64,000 nucleotides of DNA from Olavius sp. associated proteobacterium Delta 1. GTDB lineage: Bacteria; Desulfobacterota; Desulfobacteria; Desulfobacterales; JAFDCJ01. The translations under genes were made by a program, and so were the position numbers. Below, piece after piece: positions 1-7,408 of the stretch (within the stretch, counting starts at the first letter, position 1; each line of letters opens with the position of its first letter). The notes under the pieces were generated by a model that searched no databases, was not told where the DNA came from, and saw nothing but the letters and a program-made list of their open reading frames with translations. Where the stretch lies: NCBI GenBank assembly GCA_902749685.1, contig CACVKW010001104.1:47589-111588 (forward strand), written 5' to 3'.

Positions 1-613
1 ATTGAAAATAGGATACCATCTCGGGAAATGGATGGGCCCCGCAGGCAGTCCCCAGGACATAGTGGGTATCGTCCATGTTGCCGGCCCAGTCACGCAAGGC
101 CGCATTGATGGCATCTTTTAATATCCTGGAGCCGTCTTGCACCGGCACCACCCGCGCACCGAGGCGTTCCATCCAGAATACATTGGGTCGCTGCCGGGCA
201 ACGTCCAGCTCGCCCATGTAGATGGTGCAGCTCAACCCGAATTTGGCGGCCATGGTGGCAGTGGCCACGCCGTGCTGGCCGGCACCGGTCTCGGCGATCA
301 CACGGCTTTTACCCATTCGTTTCACCAGCAGCCCCTGCCCCATCACATTGTTGGCCTTGTGAGCCCCGGTGTGATTCAGGTCTTCACGCTTGATATACAT
401 GCGCGGTCCGCCAAAATACTCGGTTAAGTTTTCGGCGAAGGTCAAGGGCGTCGGCCGGCAGGAATAGGTGGACATCAAATTTTTATATTCCTCCCAGAAC
501 CCGGGATCATCCTTGGCTTCCCGAAACGCGGTGCCAAGTTCTTCGAAAGTCGAAACCAGAATCTCCGGCAGATAGGCTCCGCCAAATTCTCCGTAGTAGC
601 GTGTATCAAGCAT
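1..613 (-). CDS. trpB: Tryptophan synthase beta chain, partial (C-terminal part beyond left edge)
   Basis: This gene encodes the PLP enzyme that joins indole and serine to make tryptophan, the last step of the pathway. About 204 N-terminal residues are visible. They read through YYGEFGGAYLPE, the substrate-channel region and HTGAHKANN, where the Lys near residue 86 is the expected PLP Schiff-base lysine, followed by AETGAGQHGVA, which is typical of TrpB. The start is the ATG at 613. The reading frame is open to the window edge, so the C-terminal half and probably trpA lie outside. It is the most distal visible gene of a minus-strand trp operon and is separated from trpF by about 280 bp of repeat-rich DNA. 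Identification is very secure. Confidence 0.96.
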   Translation of the reverse strand, partial: MLDTRYYGEFGGAYLPEILVSTFEELGTAFREAKDDPGFWEEYKNLMSTYSCRPTPLTFAENLTEYFGGPRMYIKREDLNHTGAHKANNVMGQGLLVKRMGKSRVIAETGAGQHGVATATMAAKFGLSCTIYMGELDVARQRPNVFWMERLGARVVPVQDGSRILKDAINAALRDWAGNMDDTHYVLGTACGAHPFPEMVSYFQ

Positions 614-714
614 TGAATCTTCTCCCAGGCCCCAATTGGCGGACAATTGAGAGTTATTAGTTATTGGTTATTGGCTGACTTTTGCATTTGAACATCGAAC
701 GGAGAGCAGACTTA

Positions 715-955
715 ACATCGAACATCGAACGTCCAACGTCCAATATCGAATAATGATGTCGCTCCGCGCCCTGATCCAATTTAATTTTTGTTGAGATCTG
801 ATCTAATACTCTGATGGATATCTCCAGTTTTATTCCAACCGTTTAAATACTCGTAAAGATATTCTAATTTTATACTTCGGTCTTTTCATCTTTTTTCATT
901 CAACGTTCGATGTTGGATGTTCGATGTTGGATGTTCGATGTTGGACGTTCATTTT
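715..955. repeat. Degenerate AACATCGAAC-type repeats in the trpF-trpB gap
   Basis: Two clusters of a degenerate 7-14 bp word lie at about 715-752 (AACATCGAACGTCCAAC style) and 899-952 (the same word on the other strand, GTTGGATGTTCGAT). Between them is AT-rich DNA with no gene. The second cluster runs into the 3' end of trpF and encodes its last residues. Similar words recur near 37560, 46385, 58740 and 63770. No terminator or promoter could be recognised in the gap. Confidence 0.7.
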
Positions 956-1570
956 TGAAATTCTCTCCACCTTCTCCATCAGTGTCTTCATCATCCGATA
1001 ACTCTTCTTCCCCGGCCGCTCCTCAACACCGCTGTTCACATCCACCGCATAAGGCCTAACGGTATTGATTGCCGCACCAATATTTGAAGGCCCGAGCCCG
1101 CCGGAAAGAATAACGGGTATCCCCGCTTCCTTAATTTTTAGTGCCAGCTGCCAGTCAAATGTCTTTCCGGTACCACCGACTTTATCCTTGGTGTAAGTAT
1201 CAAGGAGCAGAGCTCTGACTTTTTCCTGATAACCCGCACACATCTGCAGACCTGAATCATCTTTTATCCTGAAGGCCTTGACCGAATAAGGCATCAGTGC
1301 GCGGCAAAATTCCGGCGACTCATCCCCGTGAAGTTGCACTAAATCAAGTCCGCAGTAGTTTATATGCTCTCTGATGGCGGCAACCTCTTCATTGACAAAA
1401 ACACCCACGGTCTTTACAAAAGGCGGAATTGCGTTAATGATGCGACGCGCCTTTTCCATTGAAATCTGTCGCGGGCTGGGGGCGAAAATAAACCCCAGGG
1501 CGTCAGCACCAAGTTTGACAGCCGTCAAGGCATCCTCTTTTTCCGTTATGCCGCAAATCTTTACTTTCAA
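896..1570 (-). CDS. trpF: Phosphoribosylanthranilate isomerase
   Basis: TrpF carries out the Amadori rearrangement of phosphoribosylanthranilate to CdRP. The protein opens with LKVKICGIT, which contains the catalytic Cys. It continues with ALGFIFAPSPRQ, QLHGDE, LLDTYTKDKVGGTG (catalytic Asp) and ILSGGLGPSNI, giving a complete TIM barrel. I prefer the TTG at 1570 because the family normally begins exactly at KVKICGIT and GGAGCG lies five bases upstream; an in-frame ATG at 1600 would add ten residues and has no Shine-Dalgarno site. The last ~17 residues, after KVERISK, do not belong to the fold: they are encoded by the dispersed AACATCGAAC repeat and read NVQHRTSNIEHPTSNVE. It sits between trpC and trpB, with long gaps on both sides. 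Confidence 0.93.
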   Translation of the reverse strand: MKVKICGITEKEDALTAVKLGADALGFIFAPSPRQISMEKARRIINAIPPFVKTVGVFVNEEVAAIREHINYCGLDLVQLHGDESPEFCRALMPYSVKAFRIKDDSGLQMCAGYQEKVRALLLDTYTKDKVGGTGKTFDWQLALKIKEAGIPVILSGGLGPSNIGAAINTVRPYAVDVNSGVEERPGKKSYRMMKTLMEKVERISKMNVQHRTSNIEHPTSNVE

Positions 1571-1617
1571 AGAATCCGCTCCATTTACAAAGGCATGCAT
1601 ATATTATTAGGCATTGA

Positions 1618-1858
1618 TTCACCGCCCGCTTCGCTCGAGTCGCAAAGATCGCAGAGTAATTTTTCTTTTAACTTTCTGCTGAGAGGCCAGAAAGTTAAAA
1701 AGACCATGCCCTTCGGGCAACAATATAGCATACTATTTTCATTCTATCATTCTTAGGTATTAATTTTCATTTGAAATGCATTGTCCTTTAAGTTTGCCGT
1801 CCTCTCAACGGCAAACATAAAAAACTTTTCTCTGCGCACTTTGCGGCTTTGCGGTGAA
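1618..1858. repeat. Inverted-repeat-bounded structured element between trpC and trpF
   Basis: The ends are imperfect inverted repeats: TTCACCGC/GCGGTGAA (1618-1625 and 1851-1858), CGCAAAG/CTTTGCG (1641-1647 and 1839-1845) and CGCAGAG/CTCTGCG (1650-1656 and 1830-1836). Inside are two perfect hairpins. One is at 1668-1698, with an 11-bp stem and loop CTGAGAGGC. The other is at 1792-1816, with an 8-9 bp stem and a loop containing CCTCTCA. The loop heptamers TGAGAGG and CCTCTCA are exact complements. A small GCCC-TTC-GGGC hairpin lies at 1708-1718. There is no plausible coding sequence. The element is transcribed with the trp operon. Confidence 0.65.
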
Positions 1859-1888
1859 TAAAATGTTAAATCTCATGCAAAATTTAGG

Positions 1889-2668
1889 TTATATAATTCC
1901 AGCATCAACTAATTCAGTTGTTTTCCCCGCCAGGTCATCACTTTTCATCAGAGCAGAGCCCACCAGTACCGCCTGAACCCTGACATCTTTCAGAGACCGG
2001 ATGTCGGCTTTCTCTGCCAGACCGCTTTCACTGATTACCACCCGATCGGCCGGCACCAGGGGGGCAAGCTCGAAGGTGGTATTGATATCAATGGTAAAAC
2101 TGTCCAGGTCACGATTATTGATGCCGATAATCTCAGCCCCGGCATCAATGGCCTTCTCGAGGTCGTCTCTGTCGTGAACTTCGGTCAAAGGATCCATACC
2201 CAGCGCCCGGCAGGCAGAAATTAATTCTGCCAATTGGGCTTGCGACAGAATCCGCGCAATCAACAGAATTGCATCAGCGCCATACACAAAAGATTGCCGA
2301 ACCTGCACCTCATCGATGATAAAATCCTTGCGCAGGATCGGCAGGGAAATGGCCTTTTTCAAACGCGGCAATTGATTCAGATCGCCCTGGAAAAAGCGCT
2401 TATCCGTTAACAAAGATATGGCCGCGGCCCCGGAATCCTCATATATCCTGCCGATCAAAATCGGATCGGTCTTTGAACGAATGCGACCCGCAGATGGAGA
2501 AGCAAACTTAATTTCGGCAATCAGGTTGATCCGGTTCGGGGCAGACACAGCCGCTCTGAAATCACGAATAGAGGGCAATTGGGATCCGCTATAAACCGGC
2601 ATTGCTTTCTTCAGCCCGGCAACTTCATTTTTCTTCTCCGCTATTATTTCCGCCAATCGTTGGTGCAT
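1889..2668 (-). CDS. trpC: Indole-3-glycerol-phosphate synthase
   Basis: TrpC closes the indole ring, converting CdRP to indole-3-glycerol phosphate with loss of CO2. The 259-residue length is normal for the monofunctional enzyme. Visible motifs are INLIAEIKFASPSAG (catalytic Glu near 52 and Lys near 54), LPILRKDFIID with the second catalytic Lys, GINNRDL and VISESGL. The usual EIKKASPS reads EIKFASPS here, a minor change next to the active site. The start is the ATG at 2668. The gap to trpD upstream is 380 bp, much longer than expected inside a trp operon. Confidence 0.95.
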   Translation of the reverse strand: MHQRLAEIIAEKKNEVAGLKKAMPVYSGSQLPSIRDFRAAVSAPNRINLIAEIKFASPSAGRIRSKTDPILIGRIYEDSGAAAISLLTDKRFFQGDLNQLPRLKKAISLPILRKDFIIDEVQVRQSFVYGADAILLIARILSQAQLAELISACRALGMDPLTEVHDRDDLEKAIDAGAEIIGINNRDLDSFTIDINTTFELAPLVPADRVVISESGLAEKADIRSLKDVRVQAVLVGSALMKSDDLAGKTTELVDAGII

Positions 2669-3048
2669 TATGGGTTCCTGAATTTTACGTTGTGAGCCAC
2701 AAATGAATAAATATTAAAATTCCACATTGGCGCCAAAAGGAGCGAGATACTGGTTACTGGATCCTTGATGCTGGATAAATTTGGATCTCATCCCTTTTAA
2801 ACCATTTACAAGTAACCACCCAAACTCGGATCCGGGGTCAACCTGCGACGAGCTCCCCTCGACGTGCTCGGGGCCTGAGCTTGTCGAAGGCAGCCGAGCC
2901 GGCTTAATGTTTCAGAGGTTCCAACCGATGAACACTGTTTATTATATGTATCAAGATCTGCAATACCTGACTTACCCCATTGGGTGATTGGAGTAATTTC
3001 AACCCTGAACGTTGAACCTAGAACCGCTCAACCTAAGTCCCATCGGGA
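2669..3048. repeat. Repeat-filled trpD-trpC gap, no gene
   Basis: This 380-bp gap holds several unrelated repeat words. One is a tract at 2748-2776 resembling the ACTGGATGCTGGATA satellite at the right end of the window. Another, at 2841-2900, contains CTGCGACGAGCTC and GAGCTTGTCGAAGG and resembles 30724-30752. There is also a CCCTGAACGTTGAACC tract near 3002. No convincing ORF, promoter or terminator was seen. The gap is presumably part of the operon transcript. Confidence 0.55.
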
Positions 3049-4128
3049 CTATAACGCCTTTCTGATATAAGGTGTGCACTGCCGGGTGAATTCAATCAGG
3101 CTCTCAAGTTTTTGAAGCGCTTTGCCCGAATCGATGGCATCCGCGGCGATCTGGATGCCGTCGCTGATATTATCGCATATTCCGGAGGCCACAAAGGCTG
3201 CCGAGGCATTCAACAGGACCATGTCCCGCTTGGGACCTTTGTCGCCATTCAAAATGCTGCGGGTAATGTTGGCATTCTCGGCGGCATCGCCGCCGACAAT
3301 ATCCTCACAGTCCGCCCGTTGCAGGCCGTATTCCTCCGGCGTCATCTGGAAGGTGCGCACCTCGCCGTCCTTTAAATGGGAGACCTTGGTCGGTCCACAT
3401 ATGCTGATCTCATCATAGGTGCCTTCGCCGCAGACCACAAAGGCCTCTCTGGTTCCCAGCCGTTTGAGCACAAGGGCGATCTTGTCCGTCAGGCCGGCTT
3501 CATAGACCCCCAGGACCTGGGCTGAAGCGCCCGCCGGATTGGTTACCGGACCCAGCAGGTTAAAGATACTGCGGATTCCGATCTCCCTTCTGGGCCCGGC
3601 CGCGAATTTCATGGCGCCGTGAAAGAGCGGTGCATAGAGAAAGCCGATGCCGATTTCTTTGATGCAGTTTTCCACATCCGTGCTGGTGAGATCCAGATTC
3701 ACATTCAGACTTTCAAGCACGTCTGCGCTGCCGCACAGACTGGAAACCGCCCGGTTGCCGTGCTTGGCGACCTTGATGCCGCCCCCCGCCGCGACAAAGG
3801 CCGTCGTCGTCGAAACGTTAAACGTCCGGGTGCCGTCGCCGCCGGTTCCCACAATATCGAGGATAGTCTCATCTTCGATATTGATCTCATCCCGGTCGAT
3901 ATTTACCGCATGGTTATTAATGTTAATTTTGGTGGCTTTGGCCCGCATGGTCCGGGCAGCACCGGTAATCTCATCCACGGTTTCGCCTTTTAATCGCAGG
4001 GCCGTAATGAAGGCCCCGATCTGGGCCGCTGTGGCGGCTCCGGTCATAATTTCATCCATGGCGGTGGCCATTTCATCTTCCGTGAGATCTTTACCGCGCA
4101 CGACTTTTGCAATATATTCCTTAATCAT
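3049..4128 (-). CDS. trpD: Anthranilate phosphoribosyltransferase
   Basis: TrpD transfers phosphoribose from PRPP to anthranilate. The 359-residue protein shows the family's PRPP-binding motifs: DIVGTGGDGTRTFN (GTGGD near 94-98), VAKHGNRAVSS (near 120-130), and the magnesium/anthranilate region ending FLYAPLFHGAMK. An acidic insertion, NIDRDEINIEDE, precedes the GTGGD motif and makes the protein slightly longer than the usual 340 residues. The ATG at 4128 follows AGGGAAAC and overlaps the trpG stop by 8 bp, suggesting translational coupling. Confidence 0.95.
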   Translation of the reverse strand: MIKEYIAKVVRGKDLTEDEMATAMDEIMTGAATAAQIGAFITALRLKGETVDEITGAARTMRAKATKININNHAVNIDRDEINIEDETILDIVGTGGDGTRTFNVSTTTAFVAAGGGIKVAKHGNRAVSSLCGSADVLESLNVNLDLTSTDVENCIKEIGIGFLYAPLFHGAMKFAAGPRREIGIRSIFNLLGPVTNPAGASAQVLGVYEAGLTDKIALVLKRLGTREAFVVCGEGTYDEISICGPTKVSHLKDGEVRTFQMTPEEYGLQRADCEDIVGGDAAENANITRSILNGDKGPKRDMVLLNASAAFVASGICDNISDGIQIAADAIDSGKALQKLESLIEFTRQCTPYIRKAL

Positions 4129-4702
4129 TTTGTTTCCCTCCTTGTATTGAAAAATTTTGTAATAGATTTTTTCCCGCTTCGGTTAGAATCGACTCTGGGT
4201 GAAATTGAACCCCTTCAACCCGGTGTTTACGGTGCCTTAAGCCCATTATCTCGCCTTGCTCGGTCCAGGCGCTGATCTCCAGGCAGTCGGGCAGTGACTC
4301 CCGCTCGACAATCAGCGAATGATAACGCACCGCCTCAAAAGGGTTCGCCAGATCCTGAAAAATACTGTGCCCGTCGTGAAATATCATCGAGGTTTTGCCG
4401 TGCATAATGCGATCCGCCCTGACCACCTTGCCGCCAAAGACCGCGGCAATGGCCTGGTGCCCGAGACACACGCCCAGCACCGGAATTCTGGGACCCAACC
4501 GATCGATGGCTTCAAGGGAGATTCCCGAATCAGCCGGGGTACCCGGTCCGGGCGAAACCATCAGGGCCGACGGCCTGAGGGCTTCGATTTGCGGCATATC
4601 GATCCGGTCGTTTCGAAAAACGTTGACCTCCTGATCCATCTGCTCCAGCAGTTGGACGAGGTTGTAAGTAAAGGAGTCATAGTTATCAATTAGCAGGATC
4701 AT
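4121..4702 (-). CDS. trpG: Anthranilate synthase component II (glutamine amidotransferase)
   Basis: TrpG is the glutaminase subunit that supplies ammonia to TrpE. It is a 193-residue class I glutamine amidotransferase. The oxyanion-hole motif is MVSPGPGTPADSG, the nucleophile Cys lies near 79 in VLGVCLGHQAIA, and the His/Glu pair is in QFHPESIL. MILLIDNYDSFTYNL is the standard N-terminus. The gene overlaps trpE by 17 bp upstream and trpD by 8 bp downstream, so the three form a tight translational block. The same subunit can also serve p-aminobenzoate synthesis in some bacteria, but its position makes the trp role certain. Confidence 0.96.
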   Translation of the reverse strand: MILLIDNYDSFTYNLVQLLEQMDQEVNVFRNDRIDMPQIEALRPSALMVSPGPGTPADSGISLEAIDRLGPRIPVLGVCLGHQAIAAVFGGKVVRADRIMHGKTSMIFHDGHSIFQDLANPFEAVRYHSLIVERESLPDCLEISAWTEQGEIMGLRHRKHRVEGVQFHPESILTEAGKNLLQNFSIQGGKQND

Positions 4703-6173
4703 TTTCTTTCACTCTTTCAATGGCTTTAAACATGGCCCCGGCCTTTCGCAAGGTCTCATCATATTCATTGGCCGGCGATGAATCGGCGACGATACCGGCT
4801 CCGACCTGGATTGAAAGCCTGTCTTTATTGATGGTAATGGTGCGGATCGTGATGCAAAAATCCATGTTCCCGTTAAAACCGAAATAGCCGACTGCCCCGG
4901 CGTAGGGCCCTCTGGCAGCAGGTTCCAGCTCGCTGATGATCTGCATGGCGCGAATTTTGGGCGCCCCGCTGACGGTCCCGGCTGGAAAGGCCGACATAAA
5001 CAGATCATAACAGTCTGTTTCCGGTTTCAAAGTCCCTTCGACTCTTGAGACAATATGCATGACATGTGAATAGCGTTCGATCTCCATCAGCCTGGGCACG
5101 GTTACCGAACCGGGCTGCGCCACTTTGCCGACATCATTTCTTCCCAGGTCAACCAGCATGATGTGTTCAGCGCGCTCCTTGGGATCTCCTAAAAGGTCCG
5201 TCTCATATAGCTGATCCTCATCCGGTGTTTTACCGCGAGGCCGGGTACCTGCAATCGGGCGCAGTTCAATTTTGCCGTCCGTCAATCGAACCAGGATCTC
5301 CGGTGAAGCACCAATCAGCTTGATATCGTCAAAATTCAGGTAAAACATGTACGGCGACGGGTTCACACTTCGCAGGTTGCGATAGAGGATCAGATCTTCG
5401 CCGGCCGCCTGGGCCGAAAATTTTTGCGAAAGTACGACCTGAATGACATCGCCTGCGACAATGTATTCTTTAGCCCGGGTCACAGCCGCCTCAAAATCTT
5501 CTCGTTGAAGGTTGGGTTCAAGCTCTGTCAGAGAGAATGAATCGTCATTGGAACCGCCGGGCAGGGGCGCGTTCAATTTCGCAATCGTCTGCGTCACTTC
5601 GTGACATGCCTGATGATAGACCTGATCCGGATCCACGGCTTCACCCAGATGGGCAAATACAATCACCTTAATCATGTGGCTGAAGTGATCGAAGACAATC
5701 AGATGTCGGCAGGCGGTAAAAATAGATTCAGGAAGATCGCGCTCGATGGGCTTGACGCCGGGTAGACGTTCCCATTTTCGGACCAGATCATAATTAAAAT
5801 AGCCCACCAGCCCACCTTGAAACGGCGGTAGATCATCAACGGTCACCGGTTTTATTTCGGCGCTCAACGCCCTCAACACATCCAACGGATTGCCAACATC
5901 CTTTAATTCCTTTATCCGGCCGCCCTGCCAGACGGTCATGTCCCCATTGCGCGATACGGCCTTGATAAACGGCTTGCAGCCGATAAAACTGTAGCGGCCC
6001 CACCGTTTGCCACCATCAGCGCTCTCCAGCAAATACGAATAGGATTCGTCTCTCAGTTTCAGATAGGCTGAAACCGGTGTTTCCGTATCTGCCAGAAACT
6101 CCTGATATACGGGAATCAGATTGCCCTGCCGGGCCAGTTTTTTAAATTCTGCCAATGATGGTTTTATTTTCAA
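4686..6173 (-). CDS. trpE: Anthranilate synthase component I
   Basis: TrpE converts chorismate to anthranilate. The 495-residue protein has the N-terminal regulatory domain with SYLLES near residues 46-51, matching the LLES element that binds the feedback inhibitor tryptophan in characterised TrpE proteins. It also has the chorismate-binding domain with GDVIQVVLSQ, PIAGTRPRGKT, DLGRNDVGKV and FPAGTVSGAPKIRAM. The start is a TTG at 6173 preceded by GGAGAG at a good distance; no ATG is closer. It is the first structural gene of the operon, directly downstream of the leader and attenuator, so both attenuation and feedback inhibition are expected. Confidence 0.96.
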   Translation of the reverse strand: MKIKPSLAEFKKLARQGNLIPVYQEFLADTETPVSAYLKLRDESYSYLLESADGGKRWGRYSFIGCKPFIKAVSRNGDMTVWQGGRIKELKDVGNPLDVLRALSAEIKPVTVDDLPPFQGGLVGYFNYDLVRKWERLPGVKPIERDLPESIFTACRHLIVFDHFSHMIKVIVFAHLGEAVDPDQVYHQACHEVTQTIAKLNAPLPGGSNDDSFSLTELEPNLQREDFEAAVTRAKEYIVAGDVIQVVLSQKFSAQAAGEDLILYRNLRSVNPSPYMFYLNFDDIKLIGASPEILVRLTDGKIELRPIAGTRPRGKTPDEDQLYETDLLGDPKERAEHIMLVDLGRNDVGKVAQPGSVTVPRLMEIERYSHVMHIVSRVEGTLKPETDCYDLFMSAFPAGTVSGAPKIRAMQIISELEPAARGPYAGAVGYFGFNGNMDFCITIRTITINKDRLSIQVGAGIVADSSPANEYDETLRKAGAMFKAIERVKENDPAN

Positions 6174-6188
6174 TTTTTCTCTCCAAAT

Positions 6189-6224
6189 AAAAAAGGCCGT
6201 GAGACTCTGGGTCCCACGGCCTTT
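6189..6224 (-). terminator. Second trp attenuator hairpin, next to trpE
   Basis: On the minus strand a strong stem beginning AAAGGCCGTG and closing CACGGCCTTT is followed by a run of six T. It ends about 16 bases before the trpE start. Its 5' arm (CCGTGGG, 6213-6219) could also pair with the 3' arm of the upstream hairpin (CCCGCGG, 6243-6249), giving an alternative antiterminator. The fold was read by eye. Confidence 0.75.
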
Positions 6225-6235
6225 AATTTACCAAT

Positions 6236-6272
6236 AAAAAAACCGCGGGACCTTTGGAGGTGCCCACGGTTT
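6236..6272 (-). terminator. First trp attenuator hairpin
   Basis: On the minus strand AAACCGTGGG pairs with CCCGCGGTTT across a short loop, followed by seven T. It lies 22 bp after the leader-peptide stop, the standard place for a transcription attenuator. It is followed within 12 bp by a second terminator-like hairpin. Confidence 0.78.
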
Positions 6273-6294
6273 AAAAGTTTTATGTCATACTGGT

Positions 6295-6384
6295 CTATCC
6301 TGGCAGGCTCGCCTCCTGGTTAGAGTTGAGCCACCACCAATTGCCCAGTGAATTTTTGAAGGTGTTTTTTGTATCGTGATTCAT
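6295..6384 (-). CDS. trpL: trp operon leader peptide
   Basis: A 29-codon ORF starts at the ATG at 6384, preceded by AAGGTGGGTG, and ends at the TAG at 6295-6297. It contains NWWWLN at residues 15-20, three consecutive Trp codons. It precedes two terminator-like hairpins and trpE, which is the classic arrangement of ribosome-mediated attenuation: stalling at the Trp codons when charged tRNA-Trp is scarce favours antitermination. A GGCTC/GAGCC pairing across the Trp codons and the peptide's end may be the 1:2 segment. The ORF is too short for routine gene callers. The fold was not computed. Confidence 0.88.
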   Translation of the reverse strand: MNHDTKNTFKNSLGNWWWLNSNQEASLPG

Positions 6385-6464
6385 AGACACCCACCTTAGT
6401 GATCGCAAAAGGTAATGTCAAGGAAAAAATTAAGCGGCTTGGAAAAATTCAGATTTTAAATAGA

Positions 6465-6614
6465 AGCCACGAATTAACACGAAAACTTTTTAGTAAAGAA
6501 TCCTGGGCCAGCTTCCGGCCCGGAGGGAGGACCAGTTTTTCAATATTGGAAAAAATAGTGCCTTTGATTTTGACTATTGCAATAATTCGTGGTTATTCGT
6601 GTCAATTCGTGGCT
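6465..6614. repeat. 150-bp element with 19-bp inverted terminal repeats
   Basis: AGCCACGAATTAACACGAA at 6465-6483 matches the reverse complement of 6596-6614 with one mismatch. The segment between them is about 110 bp with no convincing gene. The arrangement resembles a small non-autonomous inverted-repeat element. It lies between the trp leader and the toxin-antitoxin pair. Confidence 0.6.
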
Positions 6615-6725
6615 AACAATTTTTTGAAAGGCTAAAATCAAACAACGGCTTCAACTTCTAATATTGTATCTTCGTTAGGCAGGTGGTTTGATTTAGAATT
6701 AATTTCCCAAAATCAGAGAAATTTA

Positions 6726-6755
6726 TTGACTTAGTCCGATGACTTAGTCTATAAT
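6726..6755 (+). promoter_or_regulatory. Promoter with tandem palindromic operator for the toxin-antitoxin pair
   Basis: TTGACT (6726-6731) and a perfect TATAAT (6750-6755) are 18 bp apart. Two copies of GACTTAGTC (6728-6736 and 6741-6749), each a 4-1-4 palindrome, lie within this region with a 13-bp period. That is the expected layout for an antitoxin binding its own promoter. Confidence 0.75.
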
Positions 6756-6782
6756 TCGATTTAAAAATTAAGGGAAAATCCT

Positions 6783-7010
6783 ATGTCCACTATTGTCAAC
6801 GTGCATGAAGCCAAGACGCACTTCTCCAGGCTGCTTGAAAGGGCCCATGCGGGCGAAGAAATCGTGCTGGCAAAAGCCGGAAAACCATATGCTCGATTGG
6901 TACCCTTGCAGAGTGCGCAACCCAGGGTGCCCGGTATAGCTGAGGGAAAACTTGATGAGTCTTTTTTTGATCCGCTGCCGGAGGAAGAGCTAAAGGCGTG
7001 GAACCAGTAA
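6783..7010 (+). CDS. Phd/YefM-family antitoxin
   Basis: This 75-residue protein begins STIVNVHEAKTHFSRLL and continues AHAGEEIVLAKAGKPYARLVP. This is the N-terminal DNA-binding fold of Phd/YefM antitoxins; the acidic C-terminal segment ending FDPLPEEELKAWNQ is the likely toxin-neutralising part. It overlaps the downstream PIN toxin by 13 bp. A strong promoter with paired palindromes lies just upstream, so autorepression by the antitoxin or the complex is likely. The exact toxin-antitoxin family name cannot be settled from sequence alone. Confidence 0.9.
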   Translation: MSTIVNVHEAKTHFSRLLERAHAGEEIVLAKAGKPYARLVPLQSAQPRVPGIAEGKLDESFFDPLPEEELKAWNQ

Positions 7011-7408
7011 AAGAAAAAAATGACGGATATTTGCTTGATACCCATGTTCTGCTGTGGTGGTTATTTGATGACCCCAAGCTTTCCGATCCAGCAAGGGAAA
7101 TTATTCGGGCACCAGAACACATAATAATAGTAAGCAGCGCTTCCGGGTGGGAAATCGCAACAAAAGGCCGATTGGGAAAGTTGCCTCATGCCGGTGATAT
7201 CACAGAAAACTTACCGTCCTTGCTGCAAAAGGCACGAATTAAAGTCTTATCGATTACCATGGCACATGCACTTGCAGCAGGCGCCCTGCCGGGTCCTCAT
7301 CGCGATCCCTTTGACCGAATGCTGATTGCTCAGGGACAAATTGAGCAATTGCCAATTGTAACTTCAGACCGGGCATTTAAAAAGTATCCGATAAAGCTCA
7401 TTTGGTGA
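6998..7408 (+). CDS. PIN-domain ribonuclease toxin (VapC-like)
   Basis: This is a 136-residue PIN-domain protein. The four acidic positions expected for metal-dependent RNA cleavage are visible: Asp in GYLLDTHVLLWW, Glu in SGWEIATKGRLGKL, Asp in DPFDRMLIAQ and Asp in IVTSDRAF. It resembles the PIN group with a YLLDTHVLLW opening, which is usually paired with Phd-like antitoxins, as here. The start is a GTG at 6998 inside the antitoxin gene, giving a 13-bp overlap and probable translational coupling. The RNA target is unknown. Confidence 0.9.
   Translation: MEPVKEKNDGYLLDTHVLLWWLFDDPKLSDPAREIIRAPEHIIIVSSASGWEIATKGRLGKLPHAGDITENLPSLLQKARIKVLSITMAHALAAGALPGPHRDPFDRMLIAQGQIEQLPIVTSDRAFKKYPIKLIW

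Noticed and set aside
6416..6421. TTGACA on the minus strand as the trp promoter
   Set aside because: A 17-bp spacer places the -10 on the leader Shine-Dalgarno site, giving a transcript too short to use it.
6399..6635. Plus-strand frame of 78 codons in the inverted-repeat element
   Set aside because: It translates the repeat ends and low-complexity DNA and shows no protein-family signature.
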